Shown piece by piece: positions 6,445-15,498 of a stretch of DNA of 64,000 nucleotides. The stretch lies in assembly GCF_009901585.1 (NCBI RefSeq), contig NZ_WXYO01000002.1, positions 528,769-592,768 of the forward strand, written 5' to 3'. The translations under genes and the position numbers were made by a program. The DNA comes from Poritiphilus flavus. GTDB lineage: Bacteria > Bacteroidota > Bacteroidia > Flavobacteriales > Flavobacteriaceae. Positions within the stretch are counted from its first letter, which is position 1. Every line of letters starts with the position of its first letter. The notes beneath the pieces are model-generated. The model saw only the letters and a program-made list of their open reading frames with translations. It searched no databases and was not told the DNA's origin.

Positions 6445-8244
6445 ATGAAGAATTATGTTTCACTTTTAGTACTGGCAATCCTTTTGGGGGCTTGCACTGA
6501 GCCTGTAAAAAAAGCTGCTGAAACCGCCGATTTGGTCGTCACCAACGCAAAAGTCGCGGTGATGGACAGCAACAGAAGTATTACAGAAGCCATTGCCGTG
6601 AAGGACGGTCTGGTAATGGCCACTGGTACCACAGAGGAAATAACGGCCTTGGTTGGAGACAGCACAGAGGTTATAAATGCAAAAGGCAGAACGCTTATTC
6701 CCGGCCTTAATGATTCACATTTGCACCTGACCAGAGGTGGCCGCTTTTTTAACGCTGAAGTACGTTGGGATGGTGTTAAAACGCTAAAACGTGCCCTGGA
6801 GATGTTAAAAGAACAGGCAGCCAGGACACCGGAAGGTCAATGGGTAAGGGTAATTGGTGGCTGGAGTCCTTTTCAATTCGAAGAGAAGCGCTTGTTCACT
6901 ATGGAAGAATTGAATGAAGCGACTGGAGATGTACCGACCTATGTGTTGTTCCTGTACAGTCAGGGATACCTCAATCAAGCCGGACTTGATGCTTTGGGAA
7001 TTGATGAAAATACCAAGGCTCCCGTAGGGTCAAGATTTGAAAAAGGCCCCAATGGAAAATTGACCGGGGTTTTATTTGCAGAACCTAATCCCACCATTCT
7101 GTATGCCCGAATTGGAAGTCTTCCTCCTTTAACACAGGCTGAGATGGAAAACGGAACTAGGCAATTCTATCGTGAATTAAACACTTTTGGAATTACCAGT
7201 GGAATTGATGCAGGTGGAGGCGGACATAAATTTCCAAAGGATTACACCGGTACCAAGGCCCTTGCCGATGCCGGAGAGATGCCTATTCGTTTGTCTTATT
7301 ATTTGTTCCCTCAGAACAAGGGTGCGGAATACGAAGAATTCACCGAGTGGATGGAAACCAATGAAGTGGGACATAACGGAGAGATCCATTTGGATCACGG
7401 ATACGAACTGGAAGGCGGTGGTGAATTCCTGGCCTGGAGTGCAGGAGATTTTGAGAACTTTTTGGCCCCACAACCTTTGTTGAACCGTGACAGGCCTACC
7501 TGGCGCGGAGATCTGAAGCGCATTGTTCGCCTGCATGTGGACAACGGCTGGCCTTTCAGGATCCATGCTACCTACGGGGAAACCATATCGAATATGCTGG
7601 ATGTTTTTGAGGAAGTAAATGAAGAAACCAATGGGAAACTGGCTTCGAAACGATGGTTATTCGATCATGCCGAAACGGTTCAGGTAAAAGACCTTGAGCG
7701 CATTAAAGCCTTGAATGGAGGTATAGCCATTCAGGCCCGTATGGCGTATGCAGGGGAGTATTTTGTGGAGCGCTACGGAGCTGAAAAAGCCAAACAGGCA
7801 CCACCGGTTAAGAAGATGATGGAAATGGGCTTGCCTGTAGGTGCAGGAACGGACGGTACCCGTGTGGCCAGCTATAACCCATGGCCTGCTTTGTATTGGT
7901 TGGTGACTGGGAAAACAGTTGGTGATTTTCAACTAGCCGAAGAGGCAAACCGGCTGAGCCGCGAAGAAGCTTTGCATTTGTATACCAAGGGAAGTGCCTG
8001 GGTTTCCAACGAGGAAACCGTAAAAGGAACTTTGGAAAATGGCATGTTCGCGGATTTCGCCATTCTTTCTGACGATTATTTCACCATTCCTGAGAAACAA
8101 ATCAATGAACTGACCTCAGTTTTGACGGTGGTTGGTGGAAATGTGGTTTATGGCGATGAGGAGTTTGCCAAAATGAGTCCTGAAATGCCGGAAGTGATCC
8201 CGGATTGGTCACCAGTGAAATACTTTGGAGGATATCAAAAATAA
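6445..8244 (+). CDS. YtcJ-type amidohydrolase lipoprotein
   Basis: The 599-residue protein begins with a lipoprotein signal (LLVLAILLGAC, Cys16) and an amidohydrolase 3 domain. The composite N-terminal beta-sandwich (DLVVTNAKVAVMD) leads into the metal-binding DSHLHL motif near residue 90. Later landmarks are IHATYGE (near 375), FDHAE (about 407), GTDGT (about 470) and a C-terminal FADFAILSDDYFTI strand closing the sandwich. The family hydrolyses amide or ester bonds in small or cyclic molecules, but substrates of YtcJ members are mostly unknown. Anchoring in the envelope fits its exported neighbours. It is 24 bases ahead of the YceI gene. Confidence 0.9.
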   Translation: MKNYVSLLVLAILLGACTEPVKKAAETADLVVTNAKVAVMDSNRSITEAIAVKDGLVMATGTTEEITALVGDSTEVINAKGRTLIPGLNDSHLHLTRGGRFFNAEVRWDGVKTLKRALEMLKEQAARTPEGQWVRVIGGWSPFQFEEKRLFTMEELNEATGDVPTYVLFLYSQGYLNQAGLDALGIDENTKAPVGSRFEKGPNGKLTGVLFAEPNPTILYARIGSLPPLTQAEMENGTRQFYRELNTFGITSGIDAGGGGHKFPKDYTGTKALADAGEMPIRLSYYLFPQNKGAEYEEFTEWMETNEVGHNGEIHLDHGYELEGGGEFLAWSAGDFENFLAPQPLLNRDRPTWRGDLKRIVRLHVDNGWPFRIHATYGETISNMLDVFEEVNEETNGKLASKRWLFDHAETVQVKDLERIKALNGGIAIQARMAYAGEYFVERYGAEKAKQAPPVKKMMEMGLPVGAGTDGTRVASYNPWPALYWLVTGKTVGDFQLAEEANRLSREEALHLYTKGSAWVSNEETVKGTLENGMFADFAILSDDYFTIPEKQINELTSVLTVVGGNVVYGDEEFAKMSPEMPEVIPDWSPVKYFGGYQK

Positions 8245-8268
8245 TGACATATAAAAATTAAAACAGAT

Positions 8269-8793
8269 ATGGAAAATGCAGTAAAAACAAAATGGAATTT
8301 AGACACTGCCCACTCAGAGATTGGGTTTAAGGTAAAACACATGATGATCTCTTCGGTAAGCGGGCACTTTGAAGAATTTAATGCCTCTGTTACCACAGGA
8401 TCAGATGATTTTAAAGATGCGGAATTTGATTTCGCTGCAGCGGTCGGAAGCATCAATACAAAAAACCAGGAACGGGACAACCACTTAAGGTCAAATGATT
8501 TTTTCAATGCCCAGGAATATCCCCATATGGCCTTTAGATCAAACTCCTTTGATGGGCAGAAAATGATCGGGGATCTGACCATCCGCGATGTGACCAAAAC
8601 CATTGAATTACATGTTGATTTCAATGGAGTGGCTGTTGACCCTTACGGACAAACCAAGGCCGGATTTGAAATAGGCGGGTCTATCAACAGAAAGGATTTT
8701 GGACTTGCTTGGAGCGCTGTAACCGAGGCTGGAGGTGTTGTGGTAGCAGATCAGGTCAAGCTGGTAATAGACTTACAATTCATTAAAGCTTAA
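8269..8793 (+). CDS. YceI family protein
   Basis: The 174-residue product is a single YceI domain, a lipocalin-like barrel that binds isoprenoid or other long lipophilic molecules. Typical landmarks are WNLDTAHSEIGFKVKHMM at the start, the SGHFEEF turn, DNHLRSNDFFNAQEYPHMAF in the middle and DLTIRDVTKTIEL. There is no signal peptide, unlike many family members, so it is probably cytosolic although neighbours are exported. It follows the amidohydrolase by 24 bases and ends in a strong terminator. Confidence 0.92.
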   Translation: MENAVKTKWNLDTAHSEIGFKVKHMMISSVSGHFEEFNASVTTGSDDFKDAEFDFAAAVGSINTKNQERDNHLRSNDFFNAQEYPHMAFRSNSFDGQKMIGDLTIRDVTKTIELHVDFNGVAVDPYGQTKAGFEIGGSINRKDFGLAWSAVTEAGGVVVADQVKLVIDLQFIKA

Positions 8794-8803
8794 TTACACC
8801 ATT

Positions 8804-8832
8804 AGCGGGTGGCTATATGCCACCCGCTTTCT
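8804..8832 (+). terminator. Intrinsic terminator after the YceI gene
   Basis: AGCGGGTGGC (8804-8813) and GCCACCCGCT (8819-8828) form a perfect GC-rich 10-bp stem with a TATAT loop, followed by TTCT. It ends the upstream transcription unit only 14-18 bases before the tyrosinase start, so tyrosinase expression needs read-through or its own promoter nearby. Confidence 0.82.
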
Positions 8833-8845
8833 AATTAAAAGATTC

Positions 8846-10243
8846 ATGAAAACTAATCAACAACTACGACGTGAGTTTCTAAAAAATATGGGGTGGTCTG
8901 CCTTGGGAGTTTCCGCTTTACCCCTTGCCACCTCGGCTATCAGCGCTTGTGAAAGCAATGCTGAAAAGGCTATAATAAAACCCGCCAGCGGAAATTTGGC
9001 CGTTCGGAAAAATATTGCTGATATTCCTGTTGACGATGCAGAAATTAAGGTATTAAAAGAGGCGATAAACATACTAAAAAAGCGCTCCGAAATAGCGCCA
9101 TTAGACCCCTCGGGTTGGCAAGCCCATGGTATGCTGCACGCTACCTTTTGCGCCACAAGCATTTATGCCAATCAGGTTCACTACAACTGGTATGTCTGGC
9201 CCTGGCACCGCCTGTATCTATGGTCCATGGAACAAAAGCTTCAGAAAGCGGTGAGCGAACCCAGCCTGGCCTTACACTATTGGGATTGGACCAAATCCAA
9301 TACCATTCCGGAACACTATTGGGGGGATGAAAGCAATCCCTTATTCAATGTTACACGACTGATCGATTCAAGCAATGAGATCCCTAAGGATTTCATCAAT
9401 GTAGGTGCAAGTTTCAGGGCCGCCAAATACAAGACTTTTGGGGGCTATCCAGCGATCAAAAAACGGGGGGATGCACAACTTGACGGACTTGCGGAACAGA
9501 GCTTCCACAACAACATCCACAATTGGATAGGCGGACAAATGGCTACATTTACGGAATCTGGCTTTGATCCTATCTTTTATGCACATCACGGCAACTGCGA
9601 CCGGATCTGGGATGCATGGCAGGCCTACAGCCCTGAAAACACCCTTCCTCAGGACGAAGAATGGCTGGAGAAACGACTTTTTTCTACAGACGGTAATGGG
9701 ACCCCGATAGATTTTAAGATTAAGGACCTATTGAGCACGGAAGATCTTGGATATACCTTTCAGGATCTGGATTTGAACCCTACCTTCTGCAACCCGTACG
9801 AAGAAAAGGACAAACCAGTAAGAGAGGCTTCTAAAGTGGATTGCGTTGCCCCTCTAAACCTGAAAACCTCTCAAACGGAGGCGATTTACACTGAACTTAT
9901 TGATAGGGAGCGGACCCATGTGATCCTCCATTTTGAAAGGGCTCAGCTTCCTTATCAGCCATATTGCGCACGGGTTTTCTTTGAATATGACAAAGAAGGC
10001 GAGCGGGTGAGCAAGTACACCGGGACGTTTACCATTTTACCCATTTTGGATCTGGACAGCGTTCTGCTTCAAAATGGAGTGCACCTACAGATTGAAATTG
10101 AAAAGGAAATAGCGGAAGCCATTCAACAGCAAAAGAATATTGAGGTGGTATTTCAACCCGTACCGCTGCCAAACAGGAATATTCCGGATGAGATCCTAAA
10201 ACTGGAAAACATCTCTCTTAAACTGAATTATGAAGACAGTTAG
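8846..10243 (+). CDS. Exported copper tyrosinase / polyphenol oxidase
   Basis: The 465-residue protein starts with an export signal of Tat-like type (LRREFLKNMGW, hydrophobic core, SAISAC). The type 3 copper sites are visible. CuA includes HATFC near residue 95 (the Cys may form the thioether seen in catechol oxidases) and VHYNWYVWPWHRLYL. CuB includes NNIHNWIGGQ and FDPIFYAHHGNCDRIWD. The C-terminal region from about residue 335 resembles the beta-rich domain of plant-type polyphenol oxidases. It should oxidise phenols or catechols to quinones with oxygen, outside the cytoplasm. It overlaps the SCO gene by 14 bases, which suggests dedicated copper delivery. Confidence 0.92.
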   Translation: MKTNQQLRREFLKNMGWSALGVSALPLATSAISACESNAEKAIIKPASGNLAVRKNIADIPVDDAEIKVLKEAINILKKRSEIAPLDPSGWQAHGMLHATFCATSIYANQVHYNWYVWPWHRLYLWSMEQKLQKAVSEPSLALHYWDWTKSNTIPEHYWGDESNPLFNVTRLIDSSNEIPKDFINVGASFRAAKYKTFGGYPAIKKRGDAQLDGLAEQSFHNNIHNWIGGQMATFTESGFDPIFYAHHGNCDRIWDAWQAYSPENTLPQDEEWLEKRLFSTDGNGTPIDFKIKDLLSTEDLGYTFQDLDLNPTFCNPYEEKDKPVREASKVDCVAPLNLKTSQTEAIYTELIDRERTHVILHFERAQLPYQPYCARVFFEYDKEGERVSKYTGTFTILPILDLDSVLLQNGVHLQIEIEKEIAEAIQQQKNIEVVFQPVPLPNRNIPDEILKLENISLKLNYEDS

Positions 10244-10859
10244 CCTAGTTCTGCTGTCTTTGGTCTGGTTATTTTTTTCATGTAAGGGTAAAGGGATGGC
10301 GCAGTCCGAAGTTCTTCCAATCCTTGGTGAGACATCCAGGCATCCTGTAACCGGGGAGCTGGTCTATTACAAGGCTCCTGAGTTTTCATTGAGAAGTCAG
10401 ACCGGGGAGGCGTTTTCAGAACAGCAGCTCCATGGAAAGATCCATGTGGTGGACTTCTTTTTTACGACTTGCCCGACCATCTGTCCTAAAATGACCTCCC
10501 ACCTCAGGGAAGTGCAGCAACACTTTGAAGGCAATGACAAAGTGGGGATACTGTCTTATAGCATTGATGCCCTGACCGACACCCCTGAGGTACTTGAAAA
10601 TTATGCCATGGCCAATGGGATCAAAAATGAACAATGGAAGCTATTGACTGCTGATCAGACCGATGTTTTTGAGATTTCCAAAGGATACAAGGTCATGGCC
10701 TTTGACGACTCAAGGGGAGAGGAACGGACTTTGATCCATGATGGGACATTCGTATTGCTCGATGCTGAAAGACGGATCAGAGGGTATTACAACGGCCTGG
10801 ATCCGCAGGATACCAGAAGGCTTATTGCGGATATGGAAAAACTTCTGAAAGGCTTGTGA
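10230..10859 (+). CDS. SCO1/SenC-type copper chaperone lipoprotein
   Basis: The 209-residue thioredoxin-fold protein has a lipoprotein signal (VWLFFSC) and the copper-binding CPTICP motif near residue 81, with the third ligand His in LIHDGTF near residue 170. SCO proteins insert copper into cytochrome oxidase or other envelope copper enzymes. The start overlaps the last 14 bases of the tyrosinase gene, so translation is probably coupled and tyrosinase is the likely client. It was placed here by context; no oxidase genes are nearby. Confidence 0.93.
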   Translation: MKTVSLVLLSLVWLFFSCKGKGMAQSEVLPILGETSRHPVTGELVYYKAPEFSLRSQTGEAFSEQQLHGKIHVVDFFFTTCPTICPKMTSHLREVQQHFEGNDKVGILSYSIDALTDTPEVLENYAMANGIKNEQWKLLTADQTDVFEISKGYKVMAFDDSRGEERTLIHDGTFVLLDAERRIRGYYNGLDPQDTRRLIADMEKLLKGL

Positions 10860-10929
10860 AATGGGAGATCTTAAATCGTTGATCCAAAAGATTTCCTATG
10901 GATAGATCAATCAGAAAAAAACCTGGAAT

Positions 10930-11379
10930 ATGAAAGCACAACTGTTTTATATTATTCTCGCTGTTATAGCGGGAGCTGTACTGCCTTTACAGGCGGGGTT
11001 GAATGTGCAATTGGGTAAATCAGTTCATCAACCTATATTCGCAGCCTTTGCGTCCTTCCTGATCGGTACTCTTGGTTTACTGGTTTATCTGCTCATACTG
11101 AAATTCGATTTTTCTACCATGGAGCAGACTAAAACGGTCTCCCCTGTGGTTTGGCTTGCAGGCATTCTTGGAGCCTTCTACGTGGCTGCCGTAATTATAC
11201 TGGCACCCAAATTGGGAACAGCCCTGACATTTGTTCTTATCGTCGCTGGCCAGATGACGGTTTCCCTGGTATTGGATCATTTTGGCCTGCTGGGGCTACC
11301 GGTAAAGCACATCAACTGGCAGCGCATGCTTGGAGTTATCTTTTTAGTAGCCGGTGTTTTGTTGATAAGACGCTTCTAA
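10930..11379 (+). CDS. YdcZ-type (DMT superfamily) small membrane transporter
   Basis: The 149-residue protein is almost wholly hydrophobic, with about five membrane segments and the family opening AVIAGAVLPLQAGLNVQLGK followed by AAFASFLIGTLGL. This family (formerly DUF606) lies in the drug/metabolite transporter superfamily; substrates are unknown. It sits 70 bases after the SCO gene and 1 base before the porin gene, so an import or export pair with the outer-membrane protein is likely. Confidence 0.88.
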   Translation: MKAQLFYIILAVIAGAVLPLQAGLNVQLGKSVHQPIFAAFASFLIGTLGLLVYLLILKFDFSTMEQTKTVSPVVWLAGILGAFYVAAVIILAPKLGTALTFVLIVAGQMTVSLVLDHFGLLGLPVKHINWQRMLGVIFLVAGVLLIRRF

Positions 11380-11380
11380 G

Positions 11381-12742
11381 ATGAAAGCCAGGTTTGCTGT
11401 AGTAGCGATATGTTTTATTTCAATGCTGGTCATCAGGGCGCAAGAGACCGTAGGAAATCAATTGGAATTCAGCTTGTTACGACAAAACGATGAGATTTTG
11501 ATCTACCCTGCAGACAAGAACGGTCTTTATGAGAAGCTAAAGCAGTTACAGCTGGGCAAGCGGAGTACCCTAAGCTTCGGGGGTAGTTATCGTTTTCAGT
11601 CCGAAGCCTTTATCAACGAACAGTTTTCGGCTGAGCTGGACCAGGGGGATATCTGGTTCCTGAATCGATTTCAGTTTCACACCCACCTGAAGGTTGCGGA
11701 AAAACTGGAGCTGTTTGCCGAAATCAATTCGAGTTTGATCAGTAGTAAAGCAAACCTTTCACCAGTAGACCGGGATGATCTTGCAGTCAACCAGTTTTTT
11801 GCCCGATATATTTTTAATGACCAATGGAACTTACTTCTGGGCAGGCAAAATCTGAGATTGGGTAGCGGCCGCCTGGTGGATATACGAGAAGGACCTAACG
11901 TTCGCCTGTCATTTGATATGGCGCAATTGGAGTTTCAAAACCCGCAGACCAATGTCACAGCTTTCTATGCGGTTCCTGTACGCTTGGAGCAAGGTGTTTT
12001 TGACAATGATGCGTTGGATCTCCAGGAATCGGTAGCGGCGCTTTACTGGACCCAAAATTGGAATAAAAGCAACAGCACTGATGTATACGCCATATACAAG
12101 GAGGAGGAAGCCAAGACCTGGGATTCCGGTACGGCTGACGATAATCGACTTTCCTTAGGGTTAAGACATTTCGGTTCCCTGGGTAAGATTGCCTACAACA
12201 ACGAGTTTGTGTATCAAACCGGTAGTTTTGGCAATCTGGATATAAGGGCCTGGACAGCGTCTTTCAATCTGGAGTATCCCATTGAGATCATGGGAAATAA
12301 GGGCGTAGTTGGATTGAAAACGGAGGTGATCAGTGGTGATAAGGACGCTGATGATGGTGTTTTAAACACCTTTGACGGCCTCTATCCCAGAGGAGCCTAT
12401 TTTGGCAGGGTGGCGCGTATTGGCCCTTCCAATTTATTTGATATACATCCCTATGTCAATACCAATCTGGACAGGTTTTCCCTGGAATTGGACTATGTCG
12501 CTTTCTGGCGTTTCTCACGGGAGGATGGCGTATATGGCCCTCCTTTGAATCTGCAATATCCATCAGACAATACCAGACGCTTTATCGGACATCAAATAGG
12601 AACAATTACGTCTTTTGCTGTCAATAGATCTATCAGTCTGGAATTGGAGACCAACCTGATATTTCCCGGAGATTTCCTGGCTGATAGCGGCCTGGACGAT
12701 ACGCTGTTCCACACGGTATTTACAGCGGAATTCAAATTTTAA
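11381..12742 (+). CDS. Alginate-export-type outer-membrane porin
   Basis: The 453-residue protein has a signal peptide (VVAICFISMLVIRAQ) and an 18-strand-like beta-barrel of the alginate export family (AlgE-like). Typical parts are LSFGGSYRFQSEAF, the long NRFQFHTHLKV strand, LLLGRQNLRLGSGRLVDIREGPNVR, and a C-terminal strand ending in Phe (TVFTAEFKF). In Bacteroidota these proteins often act as general or substrate-specific porins rather than alginate exporters. It starts 1 base after the transporter stop. Confidence 0.88.
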   Translation: MKARFAVVAICFISMLVIRAQETVGNQLEFSLLRQNDEILIYPADKNGLYEKLKQLQLGKRSTLSFGGSYRFQSEAFINEQFSAELDQGDIWFLNRFQFHTHLKVAEKLELFAEINSSLISSKANLSPVDRDDLAVNQFFARYIFNDQWNLLLGRQNLRLGSGRLVDIREGPNVRLSFDMAQLEFQNPQTNVTAFYAVPVRLEQGVFDNDALDLQESVAALYWTQNWNKSNSTDVYAIYKEEEAKTWDSGTADDNRLSLGLRHFGSLGKIAYNNEFVYQTGSFGNLDIRAWTASFNLEYPIEIMGNKGVVGLKTEVISGDKDADDGVLNTFDGLYPRGAYFGRVARIGPSNLFDIHPYVNTNLDRFSLELDYVAFWRFSREDGVYGPPLNLQYPSDNTRRFIGHQIGTITSFAVNRSISLELETNLIFPGDFLADSGLDDTLFHTVFTAEFKF

Positions 12743-12762
12743 AAGTCAGATAGCCCGCTTAG

Positions 12763-13899
12763 TTATTCCCACCATTTTACTCCGTTCTGCCCGGTAAATC
12801 CCAATTCGATCGGGGCTCCGATCTCCGGGGTCAAAACCGGGATGTTGAGCTCCTCAGCTTTTTTGATCACCCGGGTTACCGGATCGGTCCAGGAATGCAG
12901 GGCCAGCTTAAACGCGCCCCAATGGATGGGCATAATGAGCTTTGCCCTGACATCTACACCTGCTTGTGCCGTTTCTTCCGGAAACATATGGATATCCGGC
13001 CACATTTTGTTGTACTGCCCGCATTCGAGCATCGCAAAATCAAAAGGGCCGTATTTTTCTCCTATCTCCTTAAAATGGGTTGAATAGCCACTATCACCGC
13101 TAAAAAATATGCTTTCTGTAGACGATTTAATAACCCAGGAACTCCAAAGTGTGCTTTGCCTGTTGCTGAATTTTCTACCGGAAAAGTGCTGGGCCGGAGT
13201 ACATGCAAATTGCAGATCCTTAAAGGTGACCTCCTGCCACCAGTCTAATTCTACAATGCTGGTTTTGGGAACATCCCAGGCTTCCAGGTGAACACCAACA
13301 CCAAGGGGAACGTAAAACACATCTACCTTTTCCTTAAGTTCCCTGATCGATCCATAGTCCAGGTGGTCATAATGGTCATGTGAGATCAAAACTGCATCTA
13401 TTTTAGGCAGTTTTGCAACTTCTATGGGCAGTTTATCGCTAAAGCGCCTGGCTCCCAGCCATGGATGGGGAGCCGGCACATCCCCGAACATGGGATCTAT
13501 CAGCAAATTCTTTCCCTCCATCTGCAGTAAAAAGGCGGAATGTCCGAACCAGATCATGCGGGTTTTGGTATGGTTAGTGGCCAGGTCCATAGAATCTATT
13601 TCCTTTACCGCTATCTGCTTCTCCGGAGTCCCGTTTTCTACTTTGGTAAAGAAGAATTTTCGGGTCATTGTCAACATTTCCGAAAAACTCGGGTCCTTTG
13701 GAACATCTTTACTGGTATTCGCGAAAACCCCATTCTTAAACTGATTGGAACCTGTGTACTTCGATTTACGCTCATCGGAAAGATCCCCTCCAAAAGTGGG
13801 ATAGAATTTGATAAAAAGTATCGAAGTAACAAGTACGAGCAGAAGCAATATTCCTAATGATAATAACATTCGCTTTAGATATTTAAGTAGTTTTTTCAA
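12763..13899 (-). CDS. Membrane-anchored metallo-beta-lactamase-fold hydrolase
   Basis: The 378-residue protein has one N-terminal membrane helix (about residues 10-31) and an MBL domain of the UlaG / NAPE-PLD-like type. Metal ligands are visible in HSAFLL, SHDHYDHLD (about residue 175), FSGDSGYS and the late IHWGAF. These enzymes hydrolyse phosphodiesters, lactones or N-acyl lipids; the substrate here is not known. It is the last gene of a four-gene operon (SDR, AraC, NAD-binding, MBL), 6 bases after its neighbour, and is convergent with the porin gene. Confidence 0.9.
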   Translation of the reverse strand: MKKLLKYLKRMLLSLGILLLLVLVTSILFIKFYPTFGGDLSDERKSKYTGSNQFKNGVFANTSKDVPKDPSFSEMLTMTRKFFFTKVENGTPEKQIAVKEIDSMDLATNHTKTRMIWFGHSAFLLQMEGKNLLIDPMFGDVPAPHPWLGARRFSDKLPIEVAKLPKIDAVLISHDHYDHLDYGSIRELKEKVDVFYVPLGVGVHLEAWDVPKTSIVELDWWQEVTFKDLQFACTPAQHFSGRKFSNRQSTLWSSWVIKSSTESIFFSGDSGYSTHFKEIGEKYGPFDFAMLECGQYNKMWPDIHMFPEETAQAGVDVRAKLIMPIHWGAFKLALHSWTDPVTRVIKKAEELNIPVLTPEIGAPIELGFTGQNGVKWWE

Positions 13900-13905
13900 T
13901 TTTTC

Positions 13906-14559
13906 CTATTTAAGCAGTTCAAGAATGTCCCTGTTCTCCAGAAATGTGGATGTAGCTCCGTTAATCCCTGCCAGGAACATAGCATGTCCCAGTTCAGTAG
14001 ACCTGATAGAAGCGTTATTCCCGAAAAGGCGGATCAGGGGATATAAACGCCGGCTAATACGGTACATCAGATTAGGTTCTTTGCGTTTTTCCACCGGGTA
14101 AATGTAAGCCGGGCGAAAACTGAAAAAATTCAGGCCGGATTGCAGCAGGTGGTTTTCGGCCATGCCTTTATAGCGGGCGAAGGAGGTCCGGCTTTTTTCA
14201 GAGAGATCTGCTCCCGCGCCACTTAAGAAACAAAGTGTAACCCCGGGGCTTTCTGCTTTTAAGGCATCGGTAAATACGACGGTATAATCTACCGTTATCT
14301 TCCTGAAAATGTCGTCGGGCACCGCTCCAGTATAGACCCCAATACAGTAAAAGGCAACATCAATATCCCGGAAGTGATCGCGAATTGAAGTGTAATCCGT
14401 AAAATCTTCATGAATGATCTCCTTTAGCTTCGGGTGTTCCACTCCGGATTTTCTGCGTACAATGGAGGTAACGGATGCGATCTCTTCTGATTTCAGACAG
14501 TGGTCCAGAACAATACTACCGATCATTCCAGTAGCTCCTGTAATCAAAGCATTTTTCAT
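13906..14559 (-). CDS. NAD(P)-binding atypical short-chain dehydrogenase
   Basis: The 217-residue protein has a Rossmann fold with TGATGMIG at residues 7-14 and an NmrA/YbjT-like body (VTSIVRRK, DVAFYCIG, TVVFTDALK, FLSGAGADLS). The pattern FARYKGMAENHLLQS provides a Tyr-x-x-x-Glu rather than a standard YxxxK pair, so catalysis is uncertain. It could be a redox sensor or reductase. It starts 4 bases downstream of the AraC regulator. Confidence 0.82.
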   Translation of the reverse strand: MKNALITGATGMIGSIVLDHCLKSEEIASVTSIVRRKSGVEHPKLKEIIHEDFTDYTSIRDHFRDIDVAFYCIGVYTGAVPDDIFRKITVDYTVVFTDALKAESPGVTLCFLSGAGADLSEKSRTSFARYKGMAENHLLQSGLNFFSFRPAYIYPVEKRKEPNLMYRISRRLYPLIRLFGNNASIRSTELGHAMFLAGINGATSTFLENRDILELLK

Positions 14560-14563
14560 TGAC

Positions 14564-15472
14564 CTAGTTTTGCAACCTATACTTAACGGGACTCAGCCCT
14601 GTTCGTTTTTTAAAGAGCTTACTGAAATGCTGTGGGTATTCAAACCCCAGCTCATAGGCAATCTCACTCACCGATTCGGTAGTACCCAGCAATTTATTTT
14701 TTGCCCGGTTGATCACAAAGGCGTGAATGTGGTCTTTGGCGCTCTTGCCAGTTTCTTTTCTCAGCATATCGCTGAGGTAGTTGGGCGACATATGGAGCAT
14801 TTCCCCGCAATATTTTACGGAAGGAAGACCGGATTCAAAAGGCTGGTCAGAGTTGTAGTAAGCCTTCAGCAGCTGCTCAAAATCAGCTACGTGATCCTGG
14901 TGCAGGTTGGCACGAACATAAAACTGACGGTCGTAATAGCGCAGACAATAGTCCAAAATGAGCTGAATATTCGTTATGATCAGTTTTTGACTGTGTTTAT
15001 CCATGTTTTGATTGAACTCATTTTCAATTTTCAGGACCAGATCCGTCAGAATGGACTTTTCCTCATCGGATAAATGTAGAGCCTCATGAACTTCGTAGTC
15101 AAAAAAGGTATAGTTACCTATAGCTGATCCCAACTCAGACTTCCTTATGAGGTCTGGGTGAAACACCAGCATCCATCCCCTGGCATCTTCAGCTATCTTT
15201 TTATCTTCTGAGTAAAGTACCTGACCAGGCTTTGAAAATACCATGGTACCTTCCGAAAAATCGTAGGAGTTTCTTCCGTAACCCATAGAACCGCTTATAC
15301 CATCTTTTAGAGAAACCATAAACAGATCCGTATTGAATTTCAATCCTTTGTACTGATCAAAATCCGGAAACTCTTTGGCCCACATTACCGAAACCAGGGG
15401 ATGCTTAGGAGGGGGCATTCCAAATAGCTTTCTCGATTCTGCTATGGATCTGATATGAACTATTTCACTCAT
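14564..15472 (-). CDS. AraC family regulator
   Basis: The 302-residue protein has an N-terminal cupin-like sensing domain and a C-terminal AraC double helix-turn-helix (about residues 200-300). The latter shows MSPNYLSDMLRKETGKSAK and the hallmark VSEIAYELGFEYPQHFSKLFKKRTGLSPVKYR. It sits second in its operon, after the SDR gene, and the perfect 21-bp-period direct repeat upstream of that operon is its most likely binding site. Confidence 0.92.
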   Translation of the reverse strand: MSEIVHIRSIAESRKLFGMPPPKHPLVSVMWAKEFPDFDQYKGLKFNTDLFMVSLKDGISGSMGYGRNSYDFSEGTMVFSKPGQVLYSEDKKIAEDARGWMLVFHPDLIRKSELGSAIGNYTFFDYEVHEALHLSDEEKSILTDLVLKIENEFNQNMDKHSQKLIITNIQLILDYCLRYYDRQFYVRANLHQDHVADFEQLLKAYYNSDQPFESGLPSVKYCGEMLHMSPNYLSDMLRKETGKSAKDHIHAFVINRAKNKLLGTTESVSEIAYELGFEYPQHFSKLFKKRTGLSPVKYRLQN

Positions 15473-15498
15473 CTTTTAATCGCTTAAGGTCCTTAAAG

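Noticed and set aside
14414-15073. A 219-codon frame on the plus strand opposite the AraC regulator
   Set aside because: It is a shadow of the well-supported AraC gene; no domain, signal or start context supports it.
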